64,000 bases of DNA from Torreya grandis (Eukaryota; Streptophyta; Pinopsida; Cupressales; Taxaceae), in assembly GCA_037957365.1 (NCBI GenBank), contig JARHVA010003263.1, forward strand, positions 492,501-556,500, given 5' to 3'. The notes beneath the pieces are model-generated. The model searched no databases, had not been told where the DNA came from, and saw only the letters and a program-made list of their open reading frames with translations. Of the stretch, positions 1 to 13,429 are shown piece after piece. The translations under genes and the position numbers were made by a program. Within the stretch, counting starts at the first letter, position 1; each line of letters starts with the position of its first letter.

Positions 1-3000
1 AAGTATATTCCAAATGTCCATATTAAATGTTTGCATTGGACACTCATGCCAACGACTATGTTGTTCATTTGTGTCAAACGATTGCATCATTTGGATGTGG
101 TGAATGGTTATGTCAGATGATTATGCTAGATGACTATGTAGTTTATTTTTCTTGTCTAGTCAAAGAGTAGATGCTATAAATTGGTTCTATCATTCGATTC
201 TTTCTAGACGCTTTTTACCTCTATCATTTGATACTTCTGTCAGGCAATGTTATTCGATAGAATATTTTTGACTCATTTGTTCGATACTCCCATTTAGCAC
301 TATCATTTGGTATTTTTTGTTGAGTGTTGTCATTTAGATATATCATTTATAAGTTTCATAAGTTGGATGATATTGTTGTTTGGAATTATGGTTTGGTTCT
401 TCTGTTTGGCACTATTATTCGGTTATGTGGTCCTTCAGTTTTGGTTCTTCTTATTGTCTTGATTGGTAGTAGTGGGCGGTTGTATTATATATATGCAAAA
501 TTGAAGTGTAATATTCTATATTATTATAAAGGGTTGGAAATATGACCCTAAAATAGTTTATATCCCTAATTTTTTTGTGATCTCATCCCATCTGCCAACC
601 CTAAAAAATCACCAAACCCAAAAACTAAAAATTAGAATATTTATGAATTAATGAATATTCACCGCTAAAATTTACCCTGATCGAGATGCCTATCCACGTT
701 ATCTAAATACCATGAGATTCGATCTTTACTTATTACCATTAAGAATGGATTTAACCCATAGAGAATCCATAAGCTTCATTCTAATTACTATCTATGCAAA
801 TACATAAAATTTTAGTAATGGTATTGATTTGATGTTTGATGGAGGAGTTCATTTATGTGTACCTTGGGGATGATAATAAAATTATATCTCAAATTATTAT
901 CTATTTGATGAGTAAATTCCTATGTATTATATTTAGCTAATATTGGCAAACTAAAATATATGAAGAGATTCATATGTTCCTTGTTTACACTTAAAGAGGA
1001 GTTCAAAAGTTTATCGTCCTTTCAATGTTTGTACAACCATTGTTCAATGGTAGTAATGCTCGAGATGGTGTGATTTATTTTATTATCATTCGTGTTAGGA
1101 TATTTTGTTGTTATTATATTAAGTTTTAATTTTTATATTGGTTTGTTGATAAACTTGGGTATTAATTTTTTTGTCCTTGTCTTAGTAAGATCAACCCTCG
1201 TTGTTTAACATGTAGGTTATCACTTTATTTTATATCTTGTTACCTAAATATTAATTTAAATTTTTTTATTAACTTGGAAAAAATAAATTATTTATGGGGT
1301 ATAAATCTTTTGATCGGTGTAGGTTGACCCCTTTTATTTGACTATTTTTCGTAGTGTAGGTTGATGAGATTCTATAGGTAGATAAAGTATAGTGGTATAA
1401 TATTTGTATGTTGAATCATTAACATCTTGTATGTTTTTCAATTTGAGTTTGAGTATAGGGTGACTATATGCTTGTTATTCAATAGGTCAATTGTAAATTT
1501 ATATTCTTAGAGAACGTCATTAATTTGATGTGACTTACCTTTGAAAAATCCATGTTGGAGCTTATGTACTTGATAGCTACAATGGTTATAGTATTATTTA
1601 AATATATCAATGTTTAATAATATTCTTTAATCTAGATTATTAACTATTTATCTGTAACATTTAATACATTGATGATAGATGTAAGCTACTGCATGACTAA
1701 TATAGTTATTTTTAGTAGTGTTTTAGAAACTATATTAGCCATGAGTTGAGAACCTAATTAAGTATGAGAAGTTAAACATTATTTAGGTGAAAATTAATAT
1801 TAATTTAAATAAACCAATGTTTTAATATCATATATTCTTAATTGGTTGATAACATTAATGTTAATACCACATTATTTGAATGGTAAAATAGTGTTAATAA
1901 TACTATATGGCAAAAAAATATTGATAATGTTTGACTTGAAATATAGTGAATTTTACTTATCTTATTAGTGTGAAATTATTTATTAATCCTAATATGAAGT
2001 ATTAGTTATACAAATAAAATTTGGTCAAACACATACAATTGAAATTAATGAGTAAAGCTAATTAATTCTAATGCAGATTATTGTTAAGTGTCTTGACGTA
2101 AACATCATGATTCACTTAACTTATTCATTGTAGGAACCCTTTTTAGATAGGTTGATAATGGAGAGTCTTAAGGATTCCCTTTGCAATCTTGTTAGTAATT
2201 ATTTTTATATTAAAATTTATATAAGAGATTTTATTTTCATATTTTATATCCAAATGCTACTTTTAGTGACCCCTTTCCAAATCAGCTTTATTCAAAAATT
2301 CTGTTGCTCTTGATTTTAGTCTGCTACATCTCTCCATAAAGGGTGTTGTATTAATCACCTAGATTAACATTTATTAAATCTAAAAATTGAAACCTCTTAC
2401 CTTGATTTTCATGTTCATGTTTAAATTTTTTTTTCTTTCAACTCTGTTTTATATTTTTGGTGAGTCCTCCTTGTACCCTATTCATTAGTACTTTCATGGA
2501 AGAATCAAAATTCTACTATTAAGTCTAGTTTAGTTTAGACATTCCATTTCACATTGTTATTACATTAGGTCTATCTTATGACTCATATGAGTTATTCTTA
2601 GCTTAAATAATTGATTTGTCACTTTGGTTTAATTTGTAATATTTCTAAGGTATTTTATCCAAAGTCATTTTGTGATCTTGTGATGTGTTTGTGTTTTAAT
2701 GGTTTTTGGCATCACACTCTTCACTTAATTAACTCTTTGCTATTTACATTATCATCATCTCATTGTATGATATTTTTCATGTTAATATATCCAATATGTT
2801 ATAGTAATTTCTTTGTTCTACAATTGGGCTCATGAAGAGTGTAATCTAGTTTCAGAAGTTTAAATAATCCATCTTCTTATGGAGTCTAAGTTGTGGACCT
2901 TCGATGTTGGTTTGAAGTTATTCAATTTATTCAAACATGTACTTTATTATTTGGTGTGTCTTCTTTTCCAAAATAGGTTTAGGTATATCCGTAGTGTTTT

Positions 3001-3290
3001 GTGATTAAATAGTGTTTTGGAATTTAAAACTTTTTGTAGTAATTGTTGTTTACCTATTGTTATCCATTCTATAACTGTGTGATTATTGATTCTTCTATAT
3101 TTATTATTGATAGTGTGTTTGAGTGAAGTTTTTTTTAAATGGTGTGGTTTTGTTTGTGCCTAAGATGCAAATGTAGGTCATTACATCAATGGGAATAAAA
3201 GTTTCAATATCTTATATAAATATAAATTAAGCACATAGTCATAATAATTTTAATAGATGTAGGATAAAAATTCACACAATATCATGATCA
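1..3290. other. Unassigned AT-rich flank left of the nested retrotransposon block
   Basis: I read both strands for gag, protease, RT, RNase H, integrase and DUF4283 motifs and recognised none. No open frame is longer than about 75 codons. The sequence is the left-hand side of the site into which element A inserted. It may hold older repeats too decayed to read by eye. Confidence 0.5.
185..360. repeat. Degenerate short tandem motif (ATCATTYGAT-like)
   Basis: A core close to ctatcattcgat recurs irregularly about every 20-45 bases (for example near 190, 221, 300 and 342), with the variants tatcatttggtat, gttattcgatag and gtcatttagat. It looks like a very old minisatellite. The unit boundaries cannot be fixed by eye. 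Confidence 0.35.
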
Positions 3291-4241
3291 TGAATTTCAA
3301 AAAACTATTTTACACTAATTTGGAGTAATTAGTTAATCTAATTAGGATAAAGACTGTGTATATTCAGATTGCATAATGTATAACAAATAAGCATGTATCT
3401 AAATGTAGAAGATTGAAAATAATTTTGTATGAAACCTTTAAAAATATGTAAATTAAAATAAACTATAATATACTTAGAATTATTCTATAATATGTAAGTC
3501 TAATATAGGTGGTGTGTAATAAGGACAACATAAAATATTATTTATGGTTAGTGGGTATAGAATATAGATCTATTTATATGTTAGGACCCTACCATCTACC
3601 TTAGGTAAGTAAAAATGGGTAGTGTGTTATGAATTTGATGGAACCTATAAGTTTTGATCCTTTGTTTTTTAATATAAGTAGGTTCTCTTGATTATATTTC
3701 AACTGTGTGTGATTTCAATATATGATCATGTGCACATTATCCATAAATCTTTATCCTTTGCTTGAAACCATAGGTCCTCTTATGAAGAGATAATATATAT
3801 CACAACTTGGGAAGTGTAATGGGTTGAGCTAACCCCATTCACCCCCATTTATGATTGAAAAATTCCTATGTATCCAACACACTGAATATAAAAGTCAAGG
3901 CACAGATAGGTCTTCCCCTTAGTTTGAATGAGAAATTATTCTCCTTTACTATATTAATACACCTATAAAAGTTTGTTCTTGACTTGGATTAGTACTCTTA
4001 AAAATTGGCTAATGATTTATCTTAATGATGAATTTTTAATGTGGGAATAATAGGTCGTGTCTAATCAATGTGTAGTAGTGTATGATAGGTGTTAGATATA
4101 ATTGATAGTTTCATAATAATATTAGTTTTATTTTTATTTATATGCAATTATTTTGGTAATTTATCATACCAATAACATATTAGATACATGGGTTAACCCA
4201 TATGAATGACTTAATTTTGAAATATGACCATTGTTGTGTGA
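3291..4241 (-). repeat. Element A 3' LTR (left copy)
   Basis: Aligns by eye with 48,711-49,681 over its whole length. Shared blocks include gaatatagatct near 3,571, taggtcctctt near 3,771 and tatatgcaattatt near 4,139. The outer end is set at tgaatttc, matching tggattcacc in the other copy. The inner end is less certain, because similarity decays after ttgttgtg. Identity looks like roughly 70%, the lowest level among the LTR pairs here. Confidence 0.65.
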
Positions 4242-5342
4242 AGGATGTAATAGTTAGATTCAAATGATAACATTTGAGTTTAGCAACTATTTCTAAAAGA
4301 TAGGAACACTAATATGATTATTTTAGGATTTATTAATATGATAAATAATTCATTTGGCACAAACTAGAGGAATTTGTATGGGTTACTAACATAAAATTAA
4401 AGGGGTTGGTCACATAGAAAGAATGTTGATGTGAGATAATGTCAAATAAGGGGCATATATGTGTGCAAAAATCATCAATGGTGAAGGTAAGTAAAAAGTG
4501 ACATTTTTAAGTGTCTAATACCATATTTTAGTATCTAAAAATTCCAACATTTTATTCTAATATTGAAATGTAATACAAATTCTATAGAAAAAGTATAAAG
4601 TATATCTCACTATGTTAAACACACTTTTTATTTGGTATATGGATCCAAATGTGACACTTGCTCCTAAATAACTTGCAATTAATATGTAGTATTCAATGTC
4701 CACATGTGAAATATAAATTTTTTACTATAAATAAAATTTGATACTTAACAATAACAAATGAGTACTCGTATGTGGGTGAAACTATGTTTCCCTATATCTC
4801 ATTGGAGATGATGCTTCCTTGTTGAATTTTTGGATATTGGTTCTTCTTATTGAACCATTGGATAATTGGGGTGATCAAATCTAAATTTTTTTGCTATGAT
4901 GCAATCTTGATTAGGAATAAAATTTCTTGAACCCTCATGAATGTATGTAATAGTGTTGCTAAACATCACCAAACTTCAACCAAACTAATTCAAGTAAATA
5001 ATATCAAAATGATCTTATAACCCAAGATGTTAAGGTGGGAATAACATAATGGTTTCATTATAATTAATTCCAAGGATATTAAGTTTCATTAATCCTCAAC
5101 ATGCATTACCTAAAAATTCATGAATCGATAGCTATAGATAGACTTAAATATTCAAGGTTATTCACTAGTCCATTTCATCGACTTATGATTTCAAATTAAA
5201 AACTATAATAGTTATCACTACAACATGCGTATATGTTCATGATCCAATATCATACCTCACTAAATTAGTTCCAACTATTAACTATCATAGTGTCTATGTC
5301 ATACACTACCATACTACCTTATGAATCAATGCCAAATAATAT
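4242..5342 (-). other. Element A internal remnant between its 3' LTR and element B
   Basis: About 1.1 kb of A's 3' internal part. I recognise no coding domain on either strand. At 5,226-5,275 there is a block resembling 5,351-5,400 (both contain caatatcat followed by actaaattag), an apparent duplication of about 125 bp that crosses the estimated start of the element B LTR. Confidence 0.4.
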
Positions 5343-5343
5343 T

Positions 5344-6200
5344 TGTAATAGTACATATGTGTATGAATCAATATCATCACCCACTAAATTAGTGACAATG
5401 TATATTAATATATGTGTTTTTGATATGTAGTCAAACACATTCCTCATTTGTTTTAATGTGGAAAGGTCACACCTCTCATGTAATAGTTCACACTCATTTT
5501 ATTGAAGTTTTTTGAAAAACTTACACATAAATCCTATGCACATTCTTAGACTTTCATGCATTGATCTCTTTCTATCATAACCTATGCACCTCAATTCACA
5601 TCTCATAGTCTTGATCACCTCTCTAGCTCTTGTTCACAAACTTATTTTCTTCTCTAGGACCCACTAGATCATAACCATGTGCTGAAAATCCCTAACCATA
5701 TGGATAATTAAAATCACCTAATTAACTCTTGCCACAAAGAGAGGATCTCAATATTGGAAGTGGTTTGAGATAACTTGGACATTAACTATTATGTTTGTTA
5801 CCAACTACCACATCTAATAGTCATAAAACACTACTAAAATCATCATCAGTAATAACACAAGATTTATCATTACTCTTGTATTATGCATGTTAAATATGTA
5901 ACATATGCATCTAATAAAAAAATAATAAGAAACCTTGAGAGTTTGGTTGATGTAATATATATTTGTAACATAGATAGCTTACATCAAATATCTACTCTAT
6001 ATACACACACTATAGAACACTATACTTTATTTCCCTATTATTTTAGTTATAAATAAAAGTTACATTTCCTACAATAAAGACTTTTGATCAATTTTAATGT
6101 GTTTTATTTTTATGTTTGGATACATATTCATGCATTTAATTTTCACAACCAAATCTATTTTTCCCTTGCACACTAGATCTTGGGCCCATGGTGTGAATCA
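5344..6200 (+). repeat. Element B 5' LTR
   Basis: Aligns with 43,537-44,376. Shared blocks include tcacactcattt, cctatgcacctca, ctcttgtattatgcatgtt and a common end (gtgtgaatca here, gtatggatca there) immediately before the primer-binding site. The start is uncertain by tens of bases. Confidence 0.7.
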
Positions 6201-6201
6201 G

Positions 6202-6213
6202 TGGTATCAGATC
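6202..6213 (+). other. Element B primer-binding site (initiator tRNA-Met type)
   Basis: The bases tggtatcagatc lie one base after the LTR end. The classical plant site complementary to the 3' end of initiator tRNA-Met is tggtatcagagc, so 11 of 12 positions agree. Confidence 0.85.
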
Positions 6214-6381
6214 TAATCTAAAGATTAGTTTTAGATACATAAAATTAAGTTAGTATATGGTATCAATAGCTTCACTCTCATACTTTCTATTCCTATAACC
6301 ACATGATCCCAATGATAGAGAGAATTTTTAATAGTCATCTTTGTTTTATAAACACCAACATAAGTCCATAGAAAAATCAAA

Positions 6382-6735
6382 ATGGTTGATTCCCAAAATC
6401 AATGTGAGGCAGCCCCAAAAATTGGATGGCTTATTACTGATGTAATAAAGACACAACATTTTGATATTTTTGGTCAAATTTTCAAGTTGATGATTTAAAT
6501 CAACCTAATTCCTTCCTCTTCATCTCAAAAACATGTTCCATAAAGGTTTTAACAAAATAAACCCCTTAAAATTATAAATCAATCTTGACATCCCTCTATT
6601 TGAAGGAAAGATCAATGTCAAAGCATTGGATACATAGATTTGAAAAATCAAGGAATACTTATTGGTTAACTACTTTACTAACATTGAGAATATCACCTTC
6701 ATAGTATTGAAGATGTATATTCTAGTTGTTCAATA
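6382..6735 (+). pseudogene. Element B gag, N-terminal part (broken by element C)
   Basis: The ATG at 6,382 opens the frame about 170 bases after the primer site. The recognisable part starts near 6,590 and has the typical gag opening of a short hydrophobic stretch, then FEG and an aromatic-rich helical region (the residues LDIPLFEG can be read), with stops inside. The reading stops at the element C insertion point and resumes at 38,879. Gag would form the particle that packages the element RNA. Function is inferred from family resemblance and position. Confidence 0.6.
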
Positions 6736-6740
6736 GTGGG
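6736..6740 (+). repeat. Element C target-site duplication, left copy
   Basis: gtggg directly before the element C 5' LTR pairs with gtagg at 38,874-38,878 directly after its 3' LTR (4 of 5 match). Five bases is the usual duplication for plant Ty3/gypsy integrases. Confidence 0.65.
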
Positions 6741-7892
6741 TACAGACATCCAATTCCTATCACTATTTGGATACAATTATCAATCTAAACAATATCCTGT
6801 GACAACGTATAGTCTAAGCCAAAATTAGTAAAATGTGTTAAATCATTTGAAATTATCACATAAAATTACCAATTTAGGATAATTTATCCTTACTTGGGGA
6901 AATACATTTTAAGTGATTATTATATTTTCTTAAATCACTTCAATTCAAATTTTAACCATGCAAAATGATACTCTAGACCACTAAATTCTTCTAATTTGTT
7001 AGCACATGTCATGTGCATGTGCTATTCCACATCCATAATAACCTAACTAGGGTATTATTTTGTATGCAACTAACACCTTCTTTTGATTATACTCCAATTA
7101 AATTATGACACATTTAAAATGGCATTTCAGACTAGCTTGATTAAGTTTGCAATAGATTTCAAAAGAATTTCACAAAATTAATCAAAACCACTTAGGAATA
7201 TTAAACCAAATCAAGATCCTAAGTGAAAATTCCATGAAATTTGTTGAATATATATTTATTATAAATTCAATGTTTAATTATGTATCATCCCATGACATCA
7301 TTTATTGGTTGGTGTTTATAAACCATTAATGGTATAAATATCAAGGTTAAGCCCTCCCATACCTCATAAATGCCCCATTATTCTAAATATTAATGGGAAT
7401 ATTTATGTCTTGTCCCTCTAAAATTTAATCAATCCATAGCCACACATATTGATCTCAATATGGATGGTCTAGTTAATTTTGAAAAATCTTGAAAAGAAAT
7501 AAATAAGTGAGCTAAGACCACCATTTTTAAGCTTAATTTATACAAAATTACTAGGCAAAAATTACAATATAAAAGCTTCACATCTTTGTAAAAATGACAA
7601 ATATTATGAGCCTAAGCCATTAGTACACAAGGAAAAGATGGAGGAGCATGCTGCTCTTCATTGATGCAAACATGGAGCACCAAATCCATGGAAAATCACA
7701 CTTTTTTGCCACTCTTAGAAGGAGAGACACGATTTGGAAGGTTTGGTAGTATTCCTTTCTTAAATAGCTCTTAGAATTCACTACCAACACCCCTTGAGGT
7801 AGTAATCTTGATTTTTTATTTTCTATATGCTTATTTATAGATGTTTTATTGAATAACACAAGGACTAATGCATCTCATAATCTAATTCTATA
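6741..7892 (+). repeat. Element C 5' LTR
   Basis: Aligns end to end with 37,736-38,873. Shared blocks include caatctaaacaatatcct, gacatcat, gccacacatattgatctcaa and gaaggagagacac. Ends read ta...ta, as expected if the usual tg...ca ends have suffered C-to-T change. Identity by eye is about 80%, lower than the element D pair. Confidence 0.85.
7333..7340 (+). promoter_or_regulatory. Probable TATA box in element C 5' LTR
   Basis: tataaata lies about 590 bases into the LTR. The matching position of the 3' LTR reads cataaata, so that copy has lost the box. Typical of a pol II LTR promoter, inferred from sequence only. Confidence 0.5.
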
Positions 7893-7895
7893 TTT

Positions 7896-7913
7896 TGACA
7901 TGCCCAGTGGGAT
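7896..7913 (+). other. Element C primer-binding site
   Basis: tgacatgcccagtgggat lies three bases after the LTR end. It resembles the tggca-y-gcccrgtggga sites I know from plant Tat-type elements, with the differences being transitions. I do not assign the tRNA. Confidence 0.6.
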
Positions 7914-10448
7914 TGGCACCTGATATAGGTATTTATACCTTTTAATTTTGCATTCAAACCCTCTTTAAAGGATTTTTTGCACTTCTTTTTCTCTCATTTT
8001 AAATTTCTATAGCTTCTAAGGAAAATGGTGGATTTGACATGTAAAATGGTAGAATCACTCTAAAAGTCTACAAAATAGACCTAAAAATTGGTGAGAATGA
8101 CCTAAGAAATGGTAGAATCATACCCATGAATCATGAAATCATTTTATCTACTCTTTATTTGTCTATGTGTCTATCAAAAATAGTGGGATCACTATGTCAA
8201 TTAGTGGGATCACTCTGTCAATCAGCAAAATTGTTATATGGAATAATAGTATCACACTATCAAATGATGAAATCGTCCTAGGCTAAAAAATGGTACGTAC
8301 CTAATATTTCATATATTGTTATCACTTTGGTAGAAATGACCTACACTTCAGCATAAATGACATATTAATCAATGACATCACCCTGTAATTAGTAAGATCA
8401 CAAACCAATCTTTTAGGTCTTTATCTTTTAGTGGGATCAAACTATAGAATAGAAAAAACAATTTGAGGAATGGTGAGATCATTCTTTGAAATGACAAGAT
8501 AGACCTAAATATAAAAATACAGACCTAAAACAATGATCTACAAGTTTATCTAACAATATCACACCCTAGTTTTAGACTTTTAACACCTTGTTTGTAGGAT
8601 TTTAAGTCACTTAGTCTCCATTTCATAACAAACCAAAGGCAAACTTCTTTACATCATTTTGGTGTTATAAAATAAACATAAATATTATTTAAATAATCAT
8701 AGGATTTCCATATTTTATGCTTGTTTATTAAAGTATTTTTTTAGCAAGATGAGTGTAACGTGTATGTTCTCAACCCATCCCTTCTATGGAAATTGGGTGA
8801 CAAAAAATGCCCATTATTTTAATTTTATTACCTTGTCTAAAGGCATGGATTTTTTTTCTAAGGCTCTCCCTAAATCTATATGATTTTGGTGACCCCAAAA
8901 TGACCATAAAGTATTTTCACTTGTCTTTATTTTATGCACTTTGGCTTATGAATACCAGTTCATCACCTCCTTATAGATTATCTAGGGAAGTGTTGATTAG
9001 ATAATTCATATCTCATCATTTTTTCAACCCCATTCCATTATGGGGTATATAAATTGAGGGTGACATTTTGGGACACTTGTTTTGAGTGGTTAAAACAAGA
9101 TCCATTAATTGTGCTCAACCTCAGACTATAGGGGAAACTTAGACATTGCACTACACTAAGTAATTGACAGATGTAGTGGTTGTGAAAATCACAAGACCTT
9201 TTCAAAAAAATCTAATTGATTTGGGTCCAAATGATGTAATTGCATATCTAGTGTTAGCCACACTTAGAACCATATAGACACATAAAAATTTAGTTTTAGA
9301 TAAACCCCATTTTCCATGAATATATTGTTGATGTAAGGTGACTAGCCCAAAGTTCCATGTCATCATACAAACTCTTGATAGAAGAGGGGGTTTAAAAATC
9401 CTAATTTTCATGCACTTTTACTTTTTTTATTAACAATTTAAAATCCTCTCAAGAGGATGTATATAAATGGAATTTGACATTACCATGCAACCTTGTTAGT
9501 TTTAGGATTTAATATGTTACACTTAGGTGTTTTTGTCATTTTATCCTTTACTTGCATGGTCTTTTTGAGTATAAATTTTATTTATGTGAAATCAAAGACA
9601 TATCAAGAAACCAAACACTCTATTCTACACCATTATATTTGAACAAAGATGCATTACATTGATCAAATTAAAATCACTTCTTGCCTTGTTCAAATATTAA
9701 TTCAAAACATTGTGTTTGTATTTTCAAAATAATGTTACTATTTTTTTTGTTTGAGTCTAGACCATTTTGTCCACTTTGCAAAATCTCAAAGTACTTCATT
9801 TGTCTAAATTTAAAATCTTGTCTTTCTAAGTTTTGATCCAAGGTGCTATCAATTTACCTTTCACACTTGGTTTCAATAATTTGGGTATGATTTCTCATTT
9901 GGATTGAAGGTCATTACCTAGACTCATCCTCATTTTATTCTCATTGTGGATGTAGATTATCTTATGTTCTCTCATGCTCTAAGTTCATGGACCATTCGTC
10001 ATCTTTTTTCCACATGGCATCATTATATTTCCCATTTATTTTTGCCTTTATACTTAGGAGTTCTTGTGTTAATTCACATTTTGATATTCTTAGTTTACAT
10101 ATTTATCTCTTTAATTAGAAATACCCTCTTCTAATTTATCTTGTCACAACTCACCATAATTGTATCTAGATTTTTATAGTATTAGTGTATTTTCTACCTA
10201 AGTTTATTGTGCTAGCTTGCACTTTAGGTTCCAAAATTATCTTACCCTTTTCTAATTTGATGATTTAAACCCACCAAGGTTGAGTAAATTCATAATCACT
10301 TTCTTATAATTATGTGGCACTATTCCATTTCCTTTTATTAAAGTCCCATCTTACCTTTTATTTTGTTTGAAGATGTCCAAACACACATTTTAAATGTTTT
10401 TAAAACACATTTCACAACTTAGCAAATGTAAAAAAACCATCTTCAAAT
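7914..10448 (+). other. Element C untranslated leader
   Basis: A leader of about 2.5 kb with no recognisable coding domain on either strand, apart from the short tandem array at 8,020-8,560 annotated separately. Long leaders are common in Tat elements. Confidence 0.5.
8020..8560 (+). repeat. Degenerate minisatellite in element C leader
   Basis: A core like aatggtagaatcac or agtgggatcactctgtcaa recurs many times at irregular 20-40 base spacing (near 8,046, 8,106, 8,182, 8,203 and 8,473), often followed by ctaaa or gacct. The same core occurs in reverse complement at 21,430-21,705 near the other end of the element. Confidence 0.55.
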
Positions 10449-12700
10449 ATGAAACAAAGGTATACTCATAGCGGGGTCTCTTACGACCCTAGTTATGAGA
10501 AAGAGTTTTATTATGATGAACAAGATAAATCCATCATATTCAAAGACATCCCAATAATTGTAGGGTCTAAGAAGATTATGATGTGCATCAACCCATACAA
10601 GATAAATATGAATCCATTTTGAGGTTGATAGAATCAGGTGCTAGGTTGCCACCATATTTCCCAATGGAACAACTAAACACACTCATTAGGGCATAGGAGT
10701 ACCAAAAAGAACAATCTCTCACCCATATTTTCAAAATATAATATTACTTATTATATCAAGGGAAAAGAAACACTTAAATAGTCTACTCCCAATGATCAGG
10801 ATCTTGCTACCAAAATAAAGAAAATTATTCAATGATATGTAGATTGACTTATCACAAACTTAATATATTTTTTGGATAAAACTTTGGTCAATAATAATAT
10901 TTATAAAGAGAAATAAAATGCCATAGATCAATAAAAAAATACCCTAATTAATCCTACATATATGATATACCTTGGGATTTCATCTAAACAAACAAACCTA
11001 GATATACTTTACAACATGTTTCAACGGATACAGAACATACATTCTTCAACCACCAGGAGACTCTTTCCCCTTCACAAAACCAAGTGAATAAAAACTCAAC
11101 ACATATTAGGGGTATTGTGATAAAAACTTTAGAAATTTCCTCCAAACCATCACACCCTTTGGTGAACCAACCATAAAATCCTCAAAAACAACAATGTACC
11201 TATATCTCACAATGGTAGATTCTAGGAAATGTTCATTAACAACTTAAGAATTAGTGGCTGACCTACTCAAATCAAAGAGTGAACCAAAACAAAAAAATTT
11301 ATCATAGGTTTATATCCCTAACAAAATAATGCAACAACGGAACATACCACCCCAAAAAAAATTAAATTCCATTTACAAATGCACCAAACATGTAGGCATG
11401 GAGTTAAATGAAATAAATAATATCAAGACTAGAGATGGGACAACGAGTTAAGAAATATAAGTTTGATGAGATATGTCCATATCCATTTGACTTAAGTGTT
11501 CTCTAAGTTCCTTTTTCACCTCATTTTGAGGCACCCCAATTTGATAAATACAAAGGCAAGGGTGACCCTTGAGAGCATATCCAAGACTTTTTGGTGCTAT
11601 GCCAAGAGGTAGCCTATAACAATGTTTATTTGCTTCACTTATTTCCATGTAGTTTGGTTGGACAAGATTTAGATTGGCTCTTCAAATTACCTAAGGTATC
11701 GGTGGTAGATTGTAATTATTTATCAAATTAATTTATCAACCATTTATCTTATAATATTGAGCATGAATTAATAGTGGTTGAATTGTGTAAAGAAAAAAAT
11801 GGGATGAAGAAAGCTTCAAAACATACCTATAATGATGGAAAGCATTAGTTAGAAGCTTTCAAAACAACTTCCCAAATAAATAGTTGGCTGATATTTTTGT
11901 ACAAAATCTACACCCTGAGGTGGCTCATAATTTATGACTCACTTGTGCCAACACATTCAAGGAGATCATGAATAAGTTTGTACAGATTGAAAAGGTACTC
12001 ATTACTAAGGGCCTTATAAAGATTTATTCATAGGGTCAAACATATAATCAAACCTAACTCCCTAGTCAAGTTGTTAATATAGGAAAACCTAAAAGGTTTA
12101 ACAAGAATAAGAACACCATGGGAAATAGAGTGACAAAATCTAGACATGTGCAAATAGTGTAGATTATGCCAGCACTAAATATGCAACTAACCCAACCAAA
12201 TACATCGACCACTTTGCAAAGGGATCTTACACATAGGACATTCAATAAATATAGGGTATCAAACAAGCTAGGAGGGTTTGTTTCCATGTTCTAAAATCTG
12301 GTGATAACCAATCTAATTATATGTCCTACACCAAGGTCATTCCCTAAAGATCAACCCAAACCTGATTGGTATCAGGAAGATGAGTTTTATAATTTACATG
12401 ATTTTATCAGCCATGCCATTTTTTTAAGCGTTTAATTGAAACATATTATATAATACTTGATTGGAAGTGGGAAATTTAGATAAAACACGCAACATAAAAC
12501 ACTAATTAGGTCATGGTAATTTACAAGGACCCATTTCATAAACACAATCAACAGCCACCAAGAAACAATCAGAATCAAGGTCAAGTCCAACATCAACAAG
12601 CACAAGGACATAATCATAATCAACATGATTATAATTAGGATCATAATACCCATGCCAATAACCTAGGTTAGAACAATACGCCATATGATTATAATAACAC
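10449..12700 (+). pseudogene. Element C gag (broken)
   Basis: The ATG at 10,449 is followed by residues including YTHSG, also readable at the start of element D's gag, which supports the start. The retrotransposon gag core lies at 11,449-11,990: FDKYKGKGDP, then the LFPxSLVGxxLxWLFKLPK pattern. A glutamine/asparagine/histidine-rich tail is readable at 12,545-12,635. The core aligns residue by residue with element D's gag core on the opposite strand (31,134-31,448). Stops and frameshifts occur throughout, so no protein can be made. Gag forms the particle shell in intact relatives. Confidence 0.75.
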
Positions 12701-13429
12701 TATGGGATGTATTTATGCAAATCATGTTACCATTATCACAAACAAAGCTCGTGAGCCATTTACCACTTCTTAAATTACTAGACCCCTCATTAGAGGGTCA
12801 ACACCCTCTTCCCTAAATAATGTTTCACAAGTTCAAGTAATTCCATTGCACCTTAGTTTCCATGTGATACTATTTTGGACAACCTCCCTCTTATTATAAT
12901 TATAATTACTCCTTGCCAATTCACAAATGAGCAAATTCAACTAGACATTTATGAGTCACCATCTAAGGACCTTTTCCTATTTCTTCTATTTATTATGGCT
13001 CCTTGATGAATCAATTTTTTATAATTACAATTAGATACTCATGAGTCACCATCCATGGCCTTTTGCCTTACTCTAACACTAGACCAAACCTAAACACTAT
13101 GCCTTCAAATCCCAAACTAAACACTATACTGGCAAAGGCCAAACCCTCTTGTTCTTCCATAAAAAATCCATATGGTATCTCAGACCAACTATGTAAAACC
13201 CCTACATAAATTTATATCTTAGACCTATAGTGTATGTTAGAATTCCACCAAAGTATTTTAAATGACTTCCTTCAATAGTCCAATATTTCTCAGGACATTA
13301 ACCCTAAATAATTTCAAACACATGTAGGGAATTTATCTCATTTATAAAAAAATTACTTTTGATCAAAATGATATATCTACTCTTGGTCCTAGCCATAACA
13401 ACCCCTTGTACGTTGAGGTCATTACAGAA
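12701..13429 (+). other. Element C gag-protease linker
   Basis: No recognisable domain. In related elements this interval is a poorly conserved linker, and the short open frames here are broken every few tens of codons. Confidence 0.4.

Noticed and set aside
6202..6213. Possible tRNA fragments at primer-binding sites (also 55,350-55,361 and 61,565-61,576)
   Set aside because: Only the 12-base complement of a tRNA 3' end is present, in the right place beside an LTR. There is no cloverleaf, so these are primer sites and not tRNA genes.
11448..11648. Minus-strand open frame of 66 codons
   Set aside because: Opposite the readable gag core of element C.
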